Positions 7,908 through 16,598 of a stretch of DNA of 64,000 bases are shown piece after piece. A program made the translations under genes and the position numbers. This stretch comes from Clostridiales bacterium (GTDB lineage: Bacteria > Bacillota > Clostridia > Saccharofermentanales > Saccharofermentanaceae). The notes below the pieces were generated by a model. The model saw only the letters and a list, made by a program, of their open reading frames with translations. It made no database searches and was not told the DNA's origin. Location: contig JAGCSR010000043.1 in the NCBI GenBank assembly GCA_017964005.1, positions 1 through 64,000 on the forward strand, in the 5' to 3' direction. The first letter of the stretch is position 1. Each line of letters starts with the position of its first letter.

Positions 7908-7994
7908 TCTTGCGTCTGGGTCAACGGGCGGTTGACCAATTTGTCCTATGGATCTCCTACAATGTAATCAACAACAAAGAAGGAGGATATGGAC

Positions 7995-8504
7995 ATGACA
8001 GAACCTGAAAGATATGAAAGACACGATATCGGGCAAGAGCCCGACAGCTATGCCAACAATAAGTATATCCGGATGGCGGTGGAGCGCATATATGAGACGG
8101 ATTCCGTATCTGACCGGAAGAAGCTTTTGGCGGTGCTCCTGAGGATAATGGAAGAAGAAGGCGAGGCCCCTATGCCCATGGTGGATGTGAACGGTGTGTT
8201 GGACGGTATAACCATAGAAGATATCGAGGTGGGGAAGACCATTCAGTTTGACCGGGACTTAAGGCTTAGGATGGCAACTGTAACCGACAACTGTGGCAAT
8301 GAATGGTTCCCGCTCTTTACTTCTGAGGAAGAATGCCAAAAGAAGTATGTATCCAATATCATCATCAATGTTCCCGTTGAGGTGATATTGAATAACGGCC
8401 GTACAAGTGACAGGGTAACGGGTGTGGTAATAGATCCTTACGGAGTCTCCATGAAGATACCCAAGGACATCCTGGGCTTACTGTTCAAAGTTTACGGGAA
8501 ATGA
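7995..8504 (+). CDS. SseB-like domain protein
   Basis: A 169-residue cytoplasmic protein. AGGAGG at 7981-7986 suits the second ATG at 7995 (8-nt spacing) better than the one at 7989. Residues 1-70 form a charged helical region. From about residue 72 on, it shows an SseB N-terminal-like fold: a GNEWFPLFTSEEEC segment followed by NIIINVPVEVIL and VVIDPYGVSMKIPKDILGLL. Many Clostridia carry such domains beside enhanced-serine-sensitivity or type VII-like loci, but neither is visible here. Domain assignment is moderate; function unknown. Confidence 0.66.
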   Translation: MTEPERYERHDIGQEPDSYANNKYIRMAVERIYETDSVSDRKKLLAVLLRIMEEEGEAPMPMVDVNGVLDGITIEDIEVGKTIQFDRDLRLRMATVTDNCGNEWFPLFTSEEECQKKYVSNIIINVPVEVILNNGRTSDRVTGVVIDPYGVSMKIPKDILGLLFKVYGK

Positions 8505-8523
8505 CCTATAATATGGGAGCGGG

Positions 8524-9300
8524 GTGCTTATGGAAGTAATCGACGGACAGTGGTATATAGAAGGACTGGACTGGGACGATCCCGGTTGTGTTCACAGTGC
8601 GGAAGAACTCCTGGATGTTATCGAGGAGGTGGGATTCCTGCCGCTGTTTGCAAACGATATCCCCGGATTTTCCGTAGAGAATATGGCTGATGCGACGAGC
8701 TGGTGGACCGGCGATGAGGAACTGGACCCCTGGGAATGGAGAGTAGTGCTTGCCAGGACCGGGCGGGTTGCCTACGGGAAATTCTTCTCGGGGCGCGCAG
8801 GGTTTATATCGAAGAAGTGGTTTCCTTATTTTGCCAACTGCCGCCGTGACGGTTACGACTTTGATGCGTTGTACGAAGAAGGCAAAGCGGAGTTCCGTTC
8901 AAAACTTCTGATGGACCTGTTCATGCCGGAAGGTGTGGAGCCTCGGGATATTGATGTCGGTGCTTTGGAAGACTTGGGGTGTTCTCCTGCTCTTTATACA
9001 TACGAGATGAAGGAACGCGCAGGCTTCGGCAAGGGCGGTCAGAAGAACTTCGAAGGAGTCCTGACCCGCCTTCAGATGCAGACATATCTTGTGGCTTCCG
9101 ACTTCCGTCCGCGACTTAACAAGAAGGGTGAATCCTACGGGTGGTCCGTTGCCCTCATGACGCCTCCCGAATACCTGTGGGGTTATAAGTTCGTAACTTC
9201 CCGTTACCGTGAGAGCCCGTCTGAATCCCGGGCGAAGATCGTAAACCAGATAGGGAAGTACTTCGAGGCAGATGAGAAGGGACTTAAGAAGATAATCTGA
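8524..9300 (+). CDS. AlkZ-related winged-helix protein
   Basis: A protein of about 256-258 residues. The start is ambiguous: GTG at 8524 lies 4 nt after GGGAG, and ATG at 8530 lies 10 nt after it. It contains SWWTGDEELDPWEWRVVLARTG, then VAYGKFFSGRAGFISKKWFPYFANCRRDGYDFDALYEEG, a pattern I associate with small Firmicutes proteins related to AlkZ/YcaQ DNA glycosylases, which are built of winged helices. The C-terminal part (SPSESRAKIVNQIGKYF) is helical. The full AlkZ catalytic QxQ motif was not identified, so enzyme activity should not be assumed. A terminator follows closely. Confidence 0.55.
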   Translation: MLMEVIDGQWYIEGLDWDDPGCVHSAEELLDVIEEVGFLPLFANDIPGFSVENMADATSWWTGDEELDPWEWRVVLARTGRVAYGKFFSGRAGFISKKWFPYFANCRRDGYDFDALYEEGKAEFRSKLLMDLFMPEGVEPRDIDVGALEDLGCSPALYTYEMKERAGFGKGGQKNFEGVLTRLQMQTYLVASDFRPRLNKKGESYGWSVALMTPPEYLWGYKFVTSRYRESPSESRAKIVNQIGKYFEADEKGLKKII

Positions 9301-9318
9301 AGTCTGATGTGTGGTTCG

Positions 9319-9350
9319 GGGCTTGTAACAATGTTACAAGCCCTTATTTT
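9319..9350 (+). terminator. Palindromic terminator with TGTAACAATGTTACA core
   Basis: GGGCTTGTAACA (9319-9330) pairs with TGTTACAAGCCC (9332-9343), followed by TTATTTT. The centre is the palindrome TGTAACAATGTTACA (9324-9338), which also occurs with one change at 57470-57484. Confidence 0.75.
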
Positions 9351-9407
9351 GTTTGGTTCTTGCGGTGATTGGTGTTTGATCGATCGCACCCCGTGATGGT
9401 GTATGTA

Positions 9408-9500
9408 CAGATCCGCCATATGGCCGTCAAGGCTGCCCGCGCCGGTGGCGCGGGCACATTCTTCGAATGCTTGCGGTCTTGACTGCCTTCGGCGGATCTG
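9408..9500. ncRNA. Long branched structured element, possible small RNA
   Basis: A 93-nt stretch in a 474-nt gap folds almost completely. CAGATCCGCC (9408-9417) pairs with GGCGGATCTG (9491-9500). Inside, GGCCGTCAAGGCT (9422-9434) pairs with GGTCTTGACTGCC (9475-9487) with one mismatch and a few G-U pairs. Enclosed are two hairpins: GCCCGCGCC with GGCGCGGGC (9435-9443/9447-9455) and CATTC with GAATG (9457-9461/9465-9469). There is no T run at its end and no clear promoter close by, so strand and transcription are unknown. It may be an RNA or a folded DNA element. The remaining 9501-9670 shows nothing recognisable. Confidence 0.5.
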
Positions 9501-9676
9501 TTCTTCGGTGTTTACACGGGATGCGACCGATGGCGATCTGGTTTGAGTATTGGCGTGGACGGTTGGCTGGGTGGGGAGTGCAGTGTGGTGAAAGCGACCT
9601 TGACGGGGGAGTTCAGTAGGATTGTGTTTCACGTTTTTTGGGGAAAGTCAAGCGATTTTAGAAGATTTAAGAAAAA

Positions 9677-9739
9677 TTGAGACATTGTAGTTTTTTGTAA
9701 GTATTTCGTAGTTTTTACGGCGGTTTGGCGGAGTATCAT
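9677..9739 (+). promoter_or_regulatory. Iteron-like GTRAG array and -10 element upstream of nuclease-like gene, copy A
   Basis: GAGAC (9679), GTAG (9687), GTAAG (9697) and GTAG (9708) follow one another at 8, 10 and 11 bp, about one DNA turn apart. TATCAT (9734-9739) could be the -10 box, so the array covers the -35 region. The same order and spacing occurs upstream of the paralogous gene on the other strand (25627-25659). By inference it is an operator, perhaps bound by the gene product itself. Confidence 0.5.
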
Positions 9740-9774
9740 TTGGGTACGAAGATAATCACGAAGGAGGACCGGTT

Positions 9775-10524
9775 ATGACAGATCCAGTATTCGAGCCGCA
9801 TTTCTCGGCGGAGCATATGGCGCGGAAGATACAATACCTGAAGGGGCGGTTGGCGGAGCTGCCGAGGGGGACGTTTACGGTTCGCAGGGGAAAAGAGTAT
9901 GTAAGGATCTTCGGTGAAAACGGGGGGGCGACTTTTGAACGGCGAATAGATACCGAGGAAGGAGCGTTGTTGGCTCGGCAGGTATCTGAATATCAAGTAA
10001 TGAAGAGCGAATATGATGCCGCTATGAATAGTTTTAAGATGCTTTACCCGAGAACGATACCTGAATCACAGGGGGAGATTCAACGGGCACTTCCGATACC
10101 GGAGGTTATGACTCTCGCTTACTATGAGAATCCGCCTGACATAAAGGATCCGTATGAACCCCAGACACCGTATGTTTTCGAGGGGATCATAATGAAGTCG
10201 AGGTTTGAGGTGTTGGCGGGAGATGCTTTTCGAGAACTCGGGTTGGAGTTCAAATATGATGTGCCGATAGTTACACCTCAGGGGAATTACTTTATCGATA
10301 TGATCGTACCGGTGCCCGAGCGCGGGCGGTGTGTCGGTTTTGAATTTTGCGGGAAGGTTGATAACTTCAAGTATATGAATTCCAACTGCACGAAGAAGTT
10401 GGCGTATCTGGAAGTCGGGCTGATCCCGAACCATGATGTGATATTTGTGTATGGTGGTCAGAATTGGATGCCGCCTATGAGAGAGATCAAGAATGCGATA
10501 ATCTTTGGGGTGGAGAACTGCTGA
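9775..10524 (+). CDS. PD-(D/E)XK nuclease-fold-like protein, copy A
   Basis: A 249-residue protein, paralogous to the product of 24830-25573: the C-terminal half is clearly alike, with VPVPERGRCVGFEFCG identical in both. Residues 1-90 are a helical, probably coiled region. Residues 140-192 look like a restriction-endonuclease-type core: SRFE (Glu145), a strand pair, FIDMIVPV (Asp175), then GFEFCG (Glu190). This resembles small orphan Firmicutes proteins with a WEHFG motif of PD-(D/E)XK type, but the usual Lys is absent. AAGGAGGACC precedes the ATG. Tandem CTCAC hairpins start 18 nt after the stop and an iteron-like array lies upstream. No methylase is present. The nuclease assignment is inference from motif spacing. 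Confidence 0.68.
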   Translation: MTDPVFEPHFSAEHMARKIQYLKGRLAELPRGTFTVRRGKEYVRIFGENGGATFERRIDTEEGALLARQVSEYQVMKSEYDAAMNSFKMLYPRTIPESQGEIQRALPIPEVMTLAYYENPPDIKDPYEPQTPYVFEGIIMKSRFEVLAGDAFRELGLEFKYDVPIVTPQGNYFIDMIVPVPERGRCVGFEFCGKVDNFKYMNSNCTKKLAYLEVGLIPNHDVIFVYGGQNWMPPMREIKNAIIFGVENC

Positions 10525-10540
10525 TGGTTTTATTGGCGGT

Positions 10541-10663
10541 TTGCTCACGGATGTGCTCACGAAAACGAGATTCATGAGCAAATCTGTGAGCAGGAAGGTG
10601 AAATGAGGTGTTTGCTCACGGATGTGCTCACGAAAACGAGATCCATGAGCAAATCTGTGAGCA
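10541..10663. repeat. Tandem pair of long CTCAC hairpins, array A
   Basis: Two units (10542-10592 and 10613-10663), 71 bp apart, differ at a single base. Each unit forms a 17-bp stem, 10543-10559 with 10575-10591 in the first, with one G-U pair and one mismatch, and a 15-nt loop. Each arm carries two boxes TGCTCAC/TGCTCA 12 bp apart on the 5' side, with matching TGAGCA and GTGAGCA on the 3' side. There is no T run, so these are not ordinary terminators. They begin 18 nt after the stop of the nuclease-like gene. Confidence 0.9.
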
Positions 10664-10834
10664 GAGGTACCAAAGCGAATAAACCGCGAAGAATCTGGGA
10701 AGATTCCGTGAACAACGGGGGCGGGGCGTGAATTACGCGCGCGGGCGTAGTATAATAGGTGTGTCGGAATATGTGCGCGTGCGGGGGGAATGGTGCGCGC
10801 CTTTGCGATATCCTGGGAATCGGAGAGTTGCGGC

Positions 10835-12667
10835 ATGAGATATTGTTTATTTATCGGTGATATGTACAGGGAATATTCCCTGAGGATCATAAGGTATATG
10901 GATGAATACGCGATCAAGAACGGGCACAGGGTTGATGTGTTCGGTGTGTGTTCATTGCCTTCCACTAACCCCCTTCACGTAATCGGGTTCAAGAGTATAT
11001 TGTCGCTGCCGCCTGTCAAGGAATACGACGGCATCATATTATGTTATGACACTCTTATCCACGAAGGTATGGCCAAGGATCTGGTGGAGCACCTCCTTAA
11101 CGATGAGGATACTCCGCCGGTCGTTTGTATTCGTGCCGAGATCTCCGGATTCTATAACATCATTCCCGACAACAGGAATCTTATGCATGAAGTGGCAGAA
11201 TATGTTCTGTCGAAGTGCAAGAAGGGTGATGTGGGCTTTGTTACCGGAAGAGATGATCTTATCGATTCCGCCGAGAGACGTGCGGGATTCGAGGACGCTA
11301 TGCATGAGGCGGGATTCGAAGTCGATGAGAGCAAGATCTTCCACGGCAACTACTGGATCGATCAGGGCCCCCAGATGGCAGACTTCTTTATCCACGAAGA
11401 CGGATCTTTGCCGGAGGCTTTTATCTGTTCCAATGACTATGAAGCGATCGCTCTGTTCGATGAGCTGATCAAGAGAGGTTATACGATCCCCGACGATACC
11501 ATGATCAGCGGCGTCGACAACTGTTCCGATGCGGCAGACCATGTGCCGTCTCTTACGACCACTGCGATTCCCGAAGAAAAGCTGGTCAATGTGGCCATGG
11601 GCGTGTTCGAGAAACTTAACAACAAAGAGACTCCCGATATGTATATCCCTGTTCCCGGGAAACTGATCCCCCGAGAGAGTACGGGCGATCCTGTGGACCG
11701 CAGGGATGTCTATAAGATCCTCCACGAATTGAAGCAGTTTGAGACCAACTCCATGGACTTCATGAGAGAGTATGTTGTTATGAGCATGCTTTTCGAGGGG
11801 GCGCTGACGATGGATGCGGCGATCAAGGTGGCGCTCGAGAAGTTCAGGGAAGTCGGGTCGGTTAAGTCCTGTTACCTCTGCAGATATTGCGAGAACGACA
11901 GGTCCCTCATCGGTTACTATCAGGACCAGGGTGAGATCAATGTCAACAGCGTCTCGTTCCCCAACGAGCGCCTCCTGCCGGAAGGGTTCGAAGAAGAAAG
12001 CCTCGGCGCTCTGGTATTCCTTCCAATGTCGTATAAGAACGAAGTTTACGGATATGCCTGCCTCGACTGCGACACCGCACTGGACTACTACATCAACTTC
12101 AAGATCGAGTATCTTTTGTCCCAGACCGGACAGAGCATCAACAGGCTGGAGCTGTATGAGAAGCTTTTCGGTATTTCCGACGTTATAAGCCTCTACATCA
12201 AGGATCCTCTTACCGGGCTCTTCAACAGGAGAGGATTTGAGAAGAGGATCTCCGAGATGTTCGGCGACGATGGCAAGAGCACCAAGGATCTGGCCATCGT
12301 ATCCATCGATATGGATCTTCTCAAATATATCAACGATAACTTCGGACACAATAACGGCGACGAGGCCATCAAGGAACTTGCAAGGTGCGTCGATAACGCT
12401 CTGAAGGCCGGCGAGTTCGTGGCCAGGATGGGCGGTGACGAGTTTGCCGCAGTCCTCGTGCTGTCTGACGTCGGCCGCTTAGGGCAGTTCATCAGGAATG
12501 TCCGTAACAACATAAAGGATGTCAACGAGTCCAAAAAATATCCTTTCGAGCTGTCGGCCAGTATCGGCACCTGCGGGCTCACTACATGGAACGAGCTCAT
12601 GGACTGCATGAACAAAGCCGACAAGGCCATGTATCTTGAGAAGAAGGCCAAGAAGAGAGGACGTTGA
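10835..12667 (+). CDS. GGDEF diguanylate cyclase with LacI-type periplasmic-binding sensor fold
   Basis: A 610-residue protein without signal peptide or membrane helices. Residues 1-290 resemble the ligand-binding part of LacI/GalR regulators (GDVGFVTGRDDLIDSAERRAGF, PEAFICSNDYEAIALFDEL, ISGVDN), but no DNA-binding helix-turn-helix precedes it. The middle (about 310-445) is GAF-like. The GGDEF domain runs from DPLTGLFNRRGF (about 457) through RMGGDEF (about 532) and should make cyclic di-GMP. The inhibitory RxxD site before GGDEF is replaced by KAGE, so product inhibition is probably lost. The start at 10835 follows GGAG by 9 nt; an upstream in-frame ATG at 10790 lacks support. It probably couples an intracellular sugar-like ligand to c-di-GMP (inference). 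Confidence 0.88.
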   Translation: MRYCLFIGDMYREYSLRIIRYMDEYAIKNGHRVDVFGVCSLPSTNPLHVIGFKSILSLPPVKEYDGIILCYDTLIHEGMAKDLVEHLLNDEDTPPVVCIRAEISGFYNIIPDNRNLMHEVAEYVLSKCKKGDVGFVTGRDDLIDSAERRAGFEDAMHEAGFEVDESKIFHGNYWIDQGPQMADFFIHEDGSLPEAFICSNDYEAIALFDELIKRGYTIPDDTMISGVDNCSDAADHVPSLTTTAIPEEKLVNVAMGVFEKLNNKETPDMYIPVPGKLIPRESTGDPVDRRDVYKILHELKQFETNSMDFMREYVVMSMLFEGALTMDAAIKVALEKFREVGSVKSCYLCRYCENDRSLIGYYQDQGEINVNSVSFPNERLLPEGFEEESLGALVFLPMSYKNEVYGYACLDCDTALDYYINFKIEYLLSQTGQSINRLELYEKLFGISDVISLYIKDPLTGLFNRRGFEKRISEMFGDDGKSTKDLAIVSIDMDLLKYINDNFGHNNGDEAIKELARCVDNALKAGEFVARMGGDEFAAVLVLSDVGRLGQFIRNVRNNIKDVNESKKYPFELSASIGTCGLTTWNELMDCMNKADKAMYLEKKAKKRGR

Positions 12668-12737
12668 TCCCAATTAACAAAATATAGATATCCGTCTATA
12701 TAAAGTAAGGAAAAAAACAATAAAGGAGAGTGTCAGT

Positions 12738-13919
12738 ATGTTTGATTTCAAGTATTTCACGCCCACCAAGGTCGTGTTCGGCAAGAACACGGAGTCCCAA
12801 GTAGCAGAGCTCATCCAGGAGTTCGGCGGCACCAAGATCCTGATCCACTACGGCGGAGGTTCCGTTGTAAGATCGGGATTATTGCAGAGAGTAACTGACT
12901 GCCTCGATGCTGCAGGTATCGCCTATGTAACTCTGGGCGGCGCTGTTCCGAACCCTCATCTCTCATTGGTATATGAGGGCATTGAGTTATGTAAGAAAGA
13001 GGGAGTCGATTTCCTTCTTGCAGTTGGCGGCGGTTCTGCCATCGATTCTGCGAAAGCCATAGGTTACGGTGTTGCTAATCCCGACTTTGACGTGTGGGAA
13101 CTTTACGACTACAAAAAGCAGGCAAAGGGGTGCCTGCCTTTGGGCGTAATACTGACCATCGCTGCAACAGGTTCAGAGATGAGCGACTCTTCCGTTATCA
13201 CAAAGGAAGAAGGTCTCGTAAAGCGCGGATATTCTTCCGACTATTCCCGCGCGAAGTTCGCGATAATGAATCCCGAACTTACCATGACACTGCCTGACTA
13301 TCAGACTGCCTGCGGCTGCACCGACATCATGATGCACACCATGGAAAGATATTTCACTAATGGCGGCAATATGGATCTTACCGACGCTCTTGCCGAAGGA
13401 CTTCTCCGTACCGTCAAGGATAACGCTGTCATCCTGCGCGACGATCCTTCTAACTACGATGCACGCGCCGAAGTCATGTGGGCCGGATCCCTTGCCCATA
13501 ACGGACTTACCGGATGCGGCAACGACGGCGGCGACTGGATGACCCATAAGCTGGAGCACGAGCTGGGCGGCCTCTACGATGTTGCCCACGGTGCAGGGCT
13601 TGCGGCCATCTGGGGAACATGGGCAAGATATGTAATGGCAGATTGTCTGCCCCGCTTCAAGAAGTTTGCCATCAACGTCATGGGTGTTGCCGATTCCGGC
13701 ACGGACGAAGAGATCGCCATTGCAGGTATCGAAGCCATGGAAGACTTCTACCGCTCCATCAACATGCCTACCAACCTTCGTGAACTGGGTGTTGAACCCA
13801 CCGAAGAAGAATTGGTTGAGATGGCACATAAGTGCGCTGTCGGAGTAGGAGGCGAGATGGGTTCCGCAAAGGTCCTGAACGAACAGGATATGCTCAATAT
13901 CTACCGCGCAAGCATGTAA
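12738..13919 (+). CDS. Iron-containing alcohol dehydrogenase (butanol dehydrogenase type)
   Basis: A 393-residue group III alcohol dehydrogenase. GGGS at 97-100 binds the dinucleotide, and the metal ligands fit Asp196, His200 (GCTDIMMH), His270 and His284 (DVAHGAG). Sequence style is that of the clostridial BdhA/BdhB and YqhD branch, which reduces aldehydes such as butyraldehyde with NAD(P)H during fermentation. AAAGGAG stands upstream. The next gene, a GH43 glycosidase, follows after 33 nt, so pentose oligomer use and alcohol formation may be co-expressed (inference). Substrate length preference cannot be read from sequence. Confidence 0.93.
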   Translation: MFDFKYFTPTKVVFGKNTESQVAELIQEFGGTKILIHYGGGSVVRSGLLQRVTDCLDAAGIAYVTLGGAVPNPHLSLVYEGIELCKKEGVDFLLAVGGGSAIDSAKAIGYGVANPDFDVWELYDYKKQAKGCLPLGVILTIAATGSEMSDSSVITKEEGLVKRGYSSDYSRAKFAIMNPELTMTLPDYQTACGCTDIMMHTMERYFTNGGNMDLTDALAEGLLRTVKDNAVILRDDPSNYDARAEVMWAGSLAHNGLTGCGNDGGDWMTHKLEHELGGLYDVAHGAGLAAIWGTWARYVMADCLPRFKKFAINVMGVADSGTDEEIAIAGIEAMEDFYRSINMPTNLRELGVEPTEEELVEMAHKCAVGVGGEMGSAKVLNEQDMLNIYRASM

Positions 13920-13952
13920 CAAAAATCAATAACATAAAGGGGAAAGAAACAG

Positions 13953-15518
13953 ATGTCAGACAAGATCTATGCAGTAAATCCGATCATGCCTGGGTTCTAT
14001 CCGGACCCTTCCATATGCGCCGTCGGAGGAGATTACTATCTTTGTAATTCCACCTTCGCGTATTTCCCGGGACTGTCCGTGATGCACAGCCGTGACCTGG
14101 TCCACTGGGAGCAGATCGGCAATGTCCTGGACCGTCATTCGCAGCTGCCGCTGGAAGGTGTCGGTCACTCGGAAGGACTTTTCGCTCCGACCATAAGATT
14201 CCACGATGGTGTGTACTACGTGATATGCACAAACATATCCCGGGGCGGCAACTTCATAGTGACTGCCGAAAGTCCCGAGGGCCCCTGGTCCGAGCCCCAC
14301 TGGCTGGAGGACGCCGACGGCATAGACCCGTCTTTGTTCTGGGATGAGGACGGCAAGTGTTACTACATAGGAACCCACCCGAATCCGGAGGGCGTCAATT
14401 ATAACGGCGACTGGTTCATCTACATCTCGGAACTCGACCTTAACGAGTGGAAGCTGGTAGGTGAGAAGCACAATGTCTGGAACGGTGCGCTCAAGGGCTG
14501 CATCTGGCCTGAAGGTCCCCACCTCTATTTTGAGAACGGTTACTACTACATAATGCACGCCGAAGGCGGCACCGGCCCCGAGCACTCGGTCATGGTCTGC
14601 CGCAGCAAGTCGATCTTCGGACCCTACGAGAATAATCCCAAGAACCCTATCCTGACCCACAGGCACTTGGGCGCCGATTACCCCATTAAGTACGTGGGCC
14701 ACGGCGATCTCATCGAGACGCCAGCAGGTGAGTGGTTCATTACGGTCCTTGCGGTAAGGCCTCTTAACCGCTTCACCACCATGGGCCGCGAGACCTTCCT
14801 TGCCAAAGTCATATGGGAAGAAGACTGGCCGGTTGTAAATCCCGGTGTCGGCATGCTGACCGATAAAGTTGAGATCGACCTGCCCGAGTGGGATCCTGCA
14901 TCCGACCCGGATTCCTATACTTCCAGAACAGGCGGCAAGACCTGCGTTCCCGGATCTTCCCGCACATATGATTTCGCATCGATGGACGTTCTCGGAGACG
15001 AGTTCCTGATGCTCCGCAACTTCGCATCCGACATGTATAAACTGGATGGCTCAGGTCTTAAGCTCAAGGCCGGGCGCGACGATATCAAAGCCCAGGCTTC
15101 GCCTTCCTTTATCGCGATCCGCCAGCAGCACCACACCTTCCGATCGGAAGCTGCATTCGATGCTGCAACTCTTAAATCCGGCGAGTCCTGTGGCCTGGTA
15201 CTCATCCAGAACAACCTCTACAACCTGCGCGCCGAAGTCACAGACGGCGAGTGCCGGATGGCGCTCTGTAAAGACGGGACCGACGAGATCCTGGGCAAGG
15301 CTCCTGTCTCCGGCGAAGCTGTTGTCGCAATCGAAGTGGATGGCCTTGTCGCCAAAGCATATGTCAACGGCGCGTGCCTCGGCGAAGCTTCGGTATCCGA
15401 CCTGTCAACGGAAGTCGCAGGCGGCTTCGTCGGCTGCTGCATCGGGATCTATGCTTCCGCCAACGGTTCCGACTCAGATACGTATGTGAACTTTACGAGA
15501 TTCTCATATGACACCTGA
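13953..15518 (+). CDS. Glycoside hydrolase family 43 (beta-xylosidase/arabinofuranosidase type)
   Basis: A 521-residue cytoplasmic enzyme, no signal peptide. The five-bladed propeller is residues 1-320 with the GH43 triad: Asp18 (YPDPS, general base), Asp125 (GIDPSLFWD, pKa modulator) and Glu187 (WPEGPH, general acid). Residues 330-521 form a concanavalin-like beta-sandwich typical of GH43 beta-xylosidases. It should release xylose or arabinose from imported oligosaccharides; the exact specificity is open. The ribosome site GGGGAAAG precedes the ATG. It overlaps the next membrane-protein gene by 11 nt, indicating coupled translation. No sugar transporter is encoded beside it. Confidence 0.93.
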   Translation: MSDKIYAVNPIMPGFYPDPSICAVGGDYYLCNSTFAYFPGLSVMHSRDLVHWEQIGNVLDRHSQLPLEGVGHSEGLFAPTIRFHDGVYYVICTNISRGGNFIVTAESPEGPWSEPHWLEDADGIDPSLFWDEDGKCYYIGTHPNPEGVNYNGDWFIYISELDLNEWKLVGEKHNVWNGALKGCIWPEGPHLYFENGYYYIMHAEGGTGPEHSVMVCRSKSIFGPYENNPKNPILTHRHLGADYPIKYVGHGDLIETPAGEWFITVLAVRPLNRFTTMGRETFLAKVIWEEDWPVVNPGVGMLTDKVEIDLPEWDPASDPDSYTSRTGGKTCVPGSSRTYDFASMDVLGDEFLMLRNFASDMYKLDGSGLKLKAGRDDIKAQASPSFIAIRQQHHTFRSEAAFDAATLKSGESCGLVLIQNNLYNLRAEVTDGECRMALCKDGTDEILGKAPVSGEAVVAIEVDGLVAKAYVNGACLGEASVSDLSTEVAGGFVGCCIGIYASANGSDSDTYVNFTRFSYDT

Positions 15519-16560
15519 CCCCGGCATTTTGACAGATCCGGTAATTACGGAATTTGACTGCGGCAGGATGAAGAGGGAACAGTGGTTCCATCTCATCCTG
15601 TCCTTCGTTATCTTCGCCGTCGTGATCGGCTCGGGGATCCCACTCATGCGGGTACATCCCCTGTTCGGGCTGCTGTCTTTCTTCGGTGTTATCTACTTTA
15701 TCTGGTGGCCCGCTTCCTTTATCGCCGCTCTTGTTCAGATGCGCCGTCCTTTGCGGAAAGTCGAGATCGACTGCAACCTGGGCCTGGTCGTCCTTAACGA
15801 CGATCCCTACATGATCCACGAGCAACGCCTCTATGTAACGGTCGAATCCAACATCAAGAAATTCATGCACTACTGCACCCTCAATCTGATCGTCCAGGAC
15901 GAGTACGACAAAGTGGTGGCAAGATACTTTATGGGTCCAGCAGGAGGTAAGTATTCCCGGAAGGCCCGCCTTGATGTCAACGGGATCATCCCGCTTCTGA
16001 ACTTCTACATGATGCAGAGCGGCTCCGCAGAAGACATCAAGAAAGAGAAAGAAGACAACACCGGCGTCGTCAGGATCGAGTTCCCCGCCGCCAGTATCCG
16101 CAACACCTTCTACGGCCTCGGCGCACTGATCCTAGGCATCGGCGACTTCGCGCTCCTCTATTCATTTCTGCCCGCAGAGATCTACGGTCAGGACGATTCC
16201 GCCTTAAGACTTATCCCGCTTCTTCGTGGTCTGTCGATAGGCATTATTGCCGTGGGTATCTTCATGTCCATATCCTTCTTCCTATGCTACCGGCGCCTCG
16301 CCCGCATCATCGAGATCTGGCCCTACAAGATCAAGGTCAATAACGATGAATTCTACAAAGAAGATATCGCCAAGATCGGCGCGACCCACGCCGTGGAGAA
16401 CCCCGACTATTCCGGTGAGGAACAGACCTGGTTTTATATCTTCAGCAAGAGAGGAGTCTACCGGTACTATCTGGGCCAGGCCAGGAACAAGAAGTGCTTC
16501 GAGCCCCGCCGCAGGCTCCGCATCGCAGTCACCGACATGTTCAAAGAAGATAAGCTCTGA
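15508..16560 (+). CDS. Conserved membrane protein with four predicted helices
   Basis: A 350-residue protein. Two hydrophobic helices lie near residues 32-82 (HLILSFVIFAVVIGSGIPLM; a second with FFGVIYFIWWPASFIAALVQ), a soluble domain of about 120 residues follows, then two more helices (about 196-218 and 234-262), and a C-terminal soluble domain. The pattern of a membrane hairpin plus a PH-like beta domain recalls YcxB/YdbS-type proteins, but no family is claimed. The start overlaps the GH43 gene by 11 nt and no separate ribosome site is clear. A solo CTCAC hairpin follows about 40 nt after the stop. Confidence 0.65.
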   Translation: MTPDPGILTDPVITEFDCGRMKREQWFHLILSFVIFAVVIGSGIPLMRVHPLFGLLSFFGVIYFIWWPASFIAALVQMRRPLRKVEIDCNLGLVVLNDDPYMIHEQRLYVTVESNIKKFMHYCTLNLIVQDEYDKVVARYFMGPAGGKYSRKARLDVNGIIPLLNFYMMQSGSAEDIKKEKEDNTGVVRIEFPAASIRNTFYGLGALILGIGDFALLYSFLPAEIYGQDDSALRLIPLLRGLSIGIIAVGIFMSISFFLCYRRLARIIEIWPYKIKVNNDEFYKEDIAKIGATHAVENPDYSGEEQTWFYIFSKRGVYRYYLGQARNKKCFEPRRRLRIAVTDMFKEDKL

Positions 16561-16598
16561 GCAGTCGCTCCGCCGCGGCGGCCGCTTTTCGAGCTTCT

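Noticed and set aside
9204..9632. Minus-strand frame covering the folded element at 9408-9500
   Set aside because: Low-complexity product, no ribosome site and it overlaps the end of a real gene; the palindromes explain the open frame.
9775..10524. Calling the nuclease-like proteins RAYT transposases
   Set aside because: No HUH motif or catalytic tyrosine pattern was seen; the acidic residues fit a PD-(D/E)XK-like core better.
10541..10663. Reading the CTCAC arrays (also 24605-24808) as CRISPR
   Set aside because: Each unit is itself a long hairpin, only two or three units exist, and the linkers are partly conserved rather than unique spacers. No cas gene is near.
11039..12349. Long antisense frame opposite the GGDEF gene
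   Set aside because: Shadow of the GGDEF gene caused by codon bias; no family resemblance.
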